DNA of 9,476 nt, taken from NCBI GenBank assembly GCA_031287815.1, contig JAITSM010000017.1:1-9476 (forward strand), given 5' to 3'. Within the stretch, counting starts at the first letter, position 1, and the number at the start of each line of letters is the position of its first letter. The notes beneath the pieces were generated by a model. The model searched no databases, had not been told where the DNA came from, and saw only the letters and a list, made by a program, of their open reading frames with translations. This document shows positions 7,043 through 9,476 of the stretch, piece after piece. A program made the position numbers and the translations under genes. The DNA comes from Prevotellaceae bacterium. GTDB taxonomy: Bacteria > Bacteroidota > Bacteroidia > Bacteroidales > UBA932.

Positions 7043-7342
7043 ATGGCACAAAAAAACATCACGACAAAGAAAACGGCCGCCGTCGCTACCGACAAGGCGG
7101 CGAAACAAACGGCGTGGTTTGCTATCGACCGGCAAAACTACAAATATATTGCTATTGGTTTTGGCGTAATTGTAGTCGGTTTTTTGCTTATGCTGGGCGG
7201 CGGAAGCGACAATCCGGAGGCCTTCGACGGGGCGAAATTATTTAGCTTCACGCGCATCACCTTAGCGCCCATTATCGTGATTGCCGGCTTTGCGATAGAA
7301 GTTTATGCTATCATGCGCAAACCCAAAACAACAGAAAAGTAA
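7043..7342 (+). CDS. DUF3098 family small membrane protein
   Basis: 99 residues from the ATG at 7043. An upstream in-frame start at 6941 exists but overlaps the end of ftsX and adds a non-conserved tail. The 7043 start follows AATACAAAAAT, an A-rich leader. The N-terminal 35 residues are Lys, Thr and Ala rich and cytoplasmic. Then FAIDRQNYKYIAIGFGVIVVGFLLMLGGG gives the first membrane helix (about 42-58) and TLAPIIVIAGFAIEVYAIM a second (about 72-92), with a basic end. The sequence and its position between ftsX and uppP match DUF3098, a Bacteroidota protein of unknown function. Its constant location suggests a role in envelope assembly, but this is inference only. Confidence 0.88.
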   Translation: MAQKNITTKKTAAVATDKAAKQTAWFAIDRQNYKYIAIGFGVIVVGFLLMLGGGSDNPEAFDGAKLFSFTRITLAPIIVIAGFAIEVYAIMRKPKTTEK

Positions 7343-7348
7343 ACGCGC

Positions 7349-8143
7349 ATGGATTGGTGGGAGGCGCTTATACTTGGCTTGATTCAAGGGCTGACGGAAT
7401 TTCTTCCGGTAAGCAGCAGCGGACATTTACAGATAGGAGAAACGCTTTTCGGGCTACAGGGCGAAAACAGTTTGACATTTGCCGTAGCGGTGCATGCGGC
7501 TACGGTGTGCAGCACGATTTTAATTCTCTGGAAAGAAATTGCCGGTTTGGGCAAAGGTCTGTTCCGTTTTCAATGGAACGGCGAAACGCAGTACGTATCA
7601 AAAATTATCCTCTCGATGATACCGGTGGCGGTGGTGGGCGTATTTTTCAAAGACTATATCGAATCGCTGTTCCGCTCGGGGCTGTTATTGGTGGGCGCGT
7701 GCCTCCTGGTTACGGCAGCGTTGTTGGCGTTCGCCTATTATGCCAAACCAAGAACAAAAGAAAAGATTTCTTTTCGCGACGCTTTCTTTATCGGCGTTGC
7801 GCAGGCCTGCGCCGTGTTACCGGGACTTTCGCGTTCCGGCGCCACCATTTCTACCGGCCTGCTGTTGGGTAACAGGAAAGAAACCGTCGCGCAATTTTCA
7901 TTCCTCATGGTGTTGGTTCCCATTTTGGGGGAGGCCTTGCTGGATTTGATGAAAGGCGGTTTTTCCGGCGCTGCCGGCATGCCTGCATCTGCCTTGTGCA
8001 TTGGCTTCATTGCTGCCTTTGCTGCCGGTTGCGCCGCCTGCAAATGGATGCTCGCTATTGTCAAACGCGGCAAACTCATCTACTTTGCCGTCTATTGTGC
8101 CTTCGTTGGCGCAATGGCGCTGGCATGGGAGTTGGCCTGTTAA
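7349..8143 (+). CDS. uppP: Undecaprenyl-diphosphatase UppP (BacA)
   Basis: Integral membrane phosphatase converting undecaprenyl diphosphate to undecaprenyl phosphate, thereby recycling the lipid carrier for peptidoglycan and surface glycans. Overproduction confers bacitracin resistance in other bacteria. The 264 residues match the family length. The two catalytic motifs are present: (E/Q)xxxE as Q13-GLT-E17 within QGLTEFLPVSSSGHL, and PGxSRSxxT as PGLSRSGAT (158-166, R162). Several strongly hydrophobic segments follow the family topology. It starts six bases after the DUF3098 stop codon, so the two are co-transcribed. In many Bacteroidota truB comes next; here it does not, and the repeat-rich region begins directly after the stop. 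Confidence 0.97.
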   Translation: MDWWEALILGLIQGLTEFLPVSSSGHLQIGETLFGLQGENSLTFAVAVHAATVCSTILILWKEIAGLGKGLFRFQWNGETQYVSKIILSMIPVAVVGVFFKDYIESLFRSGLLLVGACLLVTAALLAFAYYAKPRTKEKISFRDAFFIGVAQACAVLPGLSRSGATISTGLLLGNRKETVAQFSFLMVLVPILGEALLDLMKGGFSGAAGMPASALCIGFIAAFAAGCAACKWMLAIVKRGKLIYFAVYCAFVGAMALAWELAC

Positions 8144-8159
8144 ATGAAGCGTCATTTAA
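8140..8159 (+). terminator. Possible weak hairpin at the end of uppP
   Basis: TTAAATGA, loop AGCG, TCATTTAA: 8-bp perfect arms that include the uppP stop codon. The stem is almost all A-T and no T tract follows, so termination here is doubtful. No better terminator is visible after uppP. Confidence 0.3.
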
Positions 8160-8196
8160 CTAGGTGAACGGTCAACGGGGGCTGACGCAGTTACTC

Positions 8197-8270
8197 AGTA
8201 GGCAGTTCTCAGTTGGCAGTAGGCAGTGGCTGGCGCCTACCTCATACCTCATACCTCATACTTCATACCT
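8197..8270. repeat. Heptad repeat block E with shared 21-bp core
   Basis: Ten units keep one 7-bp phase from 8197 to 8266: AGTAGGC, AGTTCTC, AGTTGGC, AGTAGGC, AGTGGCT, GGCGCCT, ACCTCAT three times, ACTTCAT, then ACCT. Positions 8217-8237 are the exact reverse complement of 2339-2359 in block B. The block ends about 15 bases before a well-formed promoter. Confidence 0.88.
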
Positions 8271-8284
8271 AAAACAACATTTTT

Positions 8285-8316
8285 TTTGCACATTCAAACA
8301 TTTTCTCTACCTTTGC
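8285..8316 (+). promoter_or_regulatory. Well-formed Bacteroidota promoter upstream of the palindromic array
   Basis: TTTG (8285-8288), a 20-base spacer, and TACCTTTG (8309-8316) match both halves of the Bacteroidota consensus. No convincing coding region begins within 500 bases. The first things downstream are a hairpin (8402-8421) and the palindromic array (8521-8728). Confidence 0.65.
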
Positions 8317-8401
8317 ACCTGTTTCCCATAACTTTTAGTTTGTACTGTGTATAACTTCTTGATAAAATACTCTCAAACCCCTTGCGCCGCAACGGAATTT
8401 G

Positions 8402-8421
8402 TCGCAACCTTTGTGTTGCGA
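8402..8421 (+). repeat. Hairpin upstream of the palindromic array
   Basis: TCGCAAC, loop CTTTGT, GTTGCGA: perfect 7-bp arms, about 85 bases after the promoter at 8285-8316. There is no T tract, so it would not terminate transcription. The first T run is at 8492-8500, after a 4-bp stem CGCC-GCA-GGCG (8476-8486), which could be a weak terminator. Confidence 0.5.
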
Positions 8422-8520
8422 AGCAGCACAGCACAGCACATAATCCCCTCTTACTAAACATCCCAAAAAACAGCCCGCCGCAGGCGCGAAATTTTTTTTT
8501 GCAGGCATACCACAGCCCGC

Positions 8521-8741
8521 CGACGCCCCGTTGCGGGTTGCTCGGAACCGAGCAAGTCGGTTCGAGCACTCGTTGGAGAATTGCTCGGTTCGAGCAAGCC
8601 GGTTCGACGCCCCGTTGGGGGTTGCTCGGTTCGAGCAAGTCGGTTCGACGCCCCGTTGCGGGTTGCTCGGTTCGAGCAAGTCGGTTCGAGCGCCCGTTGG
8701 GGGTTGCTCGGTTCCGAGCAAGTAGGTTCGAGCCCCGTTTT
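8521..8741. repeat. Tandem array of five 41-42 bp palindromic units
   Basis: Units: 8521-8562, 8563-8604, 8605-8645, 8646-8686, 8687-8728, and a decaying sixth to 8741. Each has the palindrome TTGCTCGGTTCGAGCAA (17 bp) or an 18-bp version (GGAACC in unit 1, GGTTCC in unit 5), a CCCCGTTGGGGG-like small inverted repeat, and GTCGGTTCGAC or TCGGTTCGA across the unit junctions. Thus three inverted repeats, mostly with GTT loops, recur every 12-15 bases. Unit 2 replaces CCC...GGG by CTC...GAG, which keeps the pairing. Unit length is about six heptads. The variable parts are too similar to be CRISPR spacers. An 11-bp direct repeat ACAGCCCGCCG at 8470 and 8512, also 42 apart, hints at an older upstream unit. 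Confidence 0.9.
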
Positions 8742-8743
8742 GA

Positions 8744-8774
8744 ATGGAGCATGGAGCATGGAAAATGGAAAATG
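8744..8774. repeat. Heptad repeat block F
   Basis: ATGGAGC twice, ATGGAAA twice and a final ATG, with strict 7-bp period, directly after the palindromic array. Confidence 0.8.
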
Positions 8775-8911
8775 CCTCTCGATACCTGTTCCTACCTGCC
8801 CGTTTTCCATCCAAAGAAGTCTATGTCCTATTATTTATAAATCCATGTTTTATCATTAACAACTAAAAAAAACATTATGAAAAGAATTACTACAGGGCGC
8901 TCCTTGCCGAG

Positions 8912-9229
8912 TTGAACGTCGTGATGGAGCGTTTCAAAGAAACCCTGGCAGTGGAATCCGGCCGCCGGCATCCGGTGCATGACCTCGCCGCCGGCGATAA
9001 TTGCGTGATCGAACCCATCGACGTGCAGCAATACACCGAAAGGGCCATCACCCCCGTCCCGAAGGTGCACTACCGCAAGGAAGGACAGCCGACGGCCGTG
9101 CTCTCGCTGGGCAAAGACTTCGAAGTAACCTATAAGAATAATACCAACGTCGGCATGGCGGAAGTAACCGTGCACGGCAAAGGGGATTATAAGGGGAAAA
9201 AGATGACGACGTTTATGATTGCACGATAG
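8912..9229 (+). CDS. Ig-like repeat domain protein, probably frameshifted at its 5' end
   Basis: 105 residues from TTG 8912; ATG 8924 is an alternative start. The C-terminal part (about residues 40-105) follows the widespread bacterial Ig-like repeat pattern 'YTgkaitP-v-v-y-g--L--gkDYevtYkNNtnvGtA-vtv-GkGdYkGk--ttF-I': visible as AITPVPKVHYRKEG, LGKDFEVTYKNNTNVGMAEVTV, HGKGDYKGKKMTTFMIAR. The N-terminal part is not recognised. A natural-looking start, ATG 8877 after an A-rich leader (AAAAAAAACATT), gives MKRITTG in another frame and stops after 12 codons. Restoring one G in the GGG at 8895-8897 would join it as MKRITTGALLAELNVVMERF. So this is either a frameshifted gene, a read error, or a gene with a later start. 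The frame is also open upstream to a stop at 8864, without a start codon. The segment looks more G/C-rich than its flanks. There is no signal peptide in either version. Confidence 0.55.
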   Translation: MNVVMERFKETLAVESGRRHPVHDLAAGDNCVIEPIDVQQYTERAITPVPKVHYRKEGQPTAVLSLGKDFEVTYKNNTNVGMAEVTVHGKGDYKGKKMTTFMIAR

Positions 9230-9253
9230 ACCTCCCCCCAGCCCCCTCCGAAG

Positions 9254-9476
9254 CTATCGTTTATACACAACTTTTGCCAATATCCAACCGTCAAAGATAC
9301 TTTGGAATCGGAGATATCCATCATGGAGGGTAATAACGCCGGGTGGTCGCTGACTGGCATACCCTTTCCAACCGCCCAGACGGGCTATTGTCCACGTAGC
9401 CCAGGCCAACGTGTCCTTCTTGAAGGGGTTCTTCTGTCTCTCCGTCTTCCCTTCAAGGCGGGGCCGGAGGTCTTCC
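9254..9476 (-). CDS. IS4-family (Tn5/IS50-like) transposase, C-terminal part
   Basis: An open frame on the minus strand enters from the right edge and stops at TAG (9256-9254). It gives 73 codons without a start because the gene begins beyond the window. The sequence includes KNPFKKDTLAWATWTIARLGG, then WKGYASQRPPGVITLHDGY and FQSIFDGWILAK. This corresponds to the C-terminal region of IS4-family transposases: Tn5 transposase has a comparable RLGGF-...-GW-...-GFLAAK ending. The catalytic DDE residues would lie outside the window. No frameshift is visible in the part seen. Whether the element is complete cannot be told. Confidence 0.85.
   Translation of the reverse strand, partial: EDLRPRLEGKTERQKNPFKKDTLAWATWTIARLGGWKGYASQRPPGVITLHDGYLRFQSIFDGWILAKVVYKR
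9254..9476 (-). mobile_element. Insertion sequence of the IS4 family, IS50-like end inside the window
   Basis: The element carries the transposase above and extends past the right edge. The proposed terminus at 9254 reads CTATCGTTTATACACAACT inward. The IS50 outside end, as I remember it, is CTGACTCTTATACACAAGT. The 10-bp core TTATACACAA sits at the same offset (9261-9270) and the terminal CT agrees. The core also matches a DnaA-box pattern, as in Tn5. The terminal CTA supplies the transposase stop codon. The boundary is inferred from one end only. Confidence 0.65.

Larger units (their letters stand above)
8144..8876. other. Repeat-rich region without credible genes
   Basis: These 733 bases between uppP and the Ig-like ORF contain, in order, a weak hairpin, heptad block E, a promoter, a hairpin, a short run of AGCAC units (about 8425-8440), a 42-bp spaced direct repeat, the palindromic array and heptad block F. 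Long open frames cross the array on both strands. They differ in every frame, have no recognisable domain and owe their length to the repeat, so I do not call them genes. Confidence 0.75.

Noticed and set aside
8521..8741. CRISPR array
   Set aside because: Units are similar over their whole length, with no unique spacers of constant size, and no cas genes are present.
8521..8741. tRNA-like T-arm motifs (GGTTCGA)
   Set aside because: The motif recurs as part of the palindromes. No acceptor stem, D-arm or anticodon arm can be assembled around it.
8294..8859. Several open frames of 64-159 codons crossing the palindromic array on both strands
   Set aside because: All frames are open because the repeat lacks stops. 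Mixed 41 and 42 bp units shift the frame, and no frame shows a domain or a credible start region.

Overview
The window comes from a member of the Bacteroidota. Several promoters match the phylum-specific -7 consensus TAnnTTTG, start codons follow A-rich leaders rather than Shine-Dalgarno sites, and the gene order ftsX - DUF3098 - uppP is characteristic of the phylum. A secreted protein with a Fibrobacter-type FISUMP domain also fits. I cannot place it below phylum level.

Layout, left to right. Positions 1-138 hold a 7-bp tandem repeat. On the minus strand follow the groES-groEL chaperonin operon (2158 down to 224), which has a strong intrinsic terminator (139-168) and a promoter near 2260. 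Upstream of it, on the same strand, is a secreted FISUMP-domain protein (2432-3538). Its only recognisable promoter lies almost 400 bases upstream, at 3916-3946, so it would have a long leader containing inverted repeats and a doubtful 68-codon ORF. On the plus strand are pnuC (nicotinamide riboside type transporter), three imperfect copies of a 32-34 bp repeat, a DUF4143-type AAA+ ATPase, and the envelope operon ftsX - DUF3098 - uppP. This operon links septal peptidoglycan hydrolase control with lipid-carrier recycling.

From 8144 to 8876 there is no credible gene. This stretch contains a heptad repeat block, the best promoter of the window (8285-8316), a hairpin, and a five-unit tandem array of 41-42 bp palindromic units (8521-8728). 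It is followed by a short ORF with an Ig-like repeat domain (ending at 9229) that appears frameshifted near its start. At the right edge is the C-terminus of an IS4-family, Tn5/IS50-like transposase on the minus strand (9254-9476). Its stop codon coincides with a sequence resembling the IS50 outside end.

The most unusual material is the repeat DNA. Heptad repeats occur at five places (22-70, 2306-2340, 3973-4004, 8197-8266, 8744-8774), three of them beside promoters. Two share a 21-bp identical core in inverted orientation. The palindromic array has a period of about six heptads, an internal compensatory base change, and a promoter upstream. No defence system or CRISPR array is visible.
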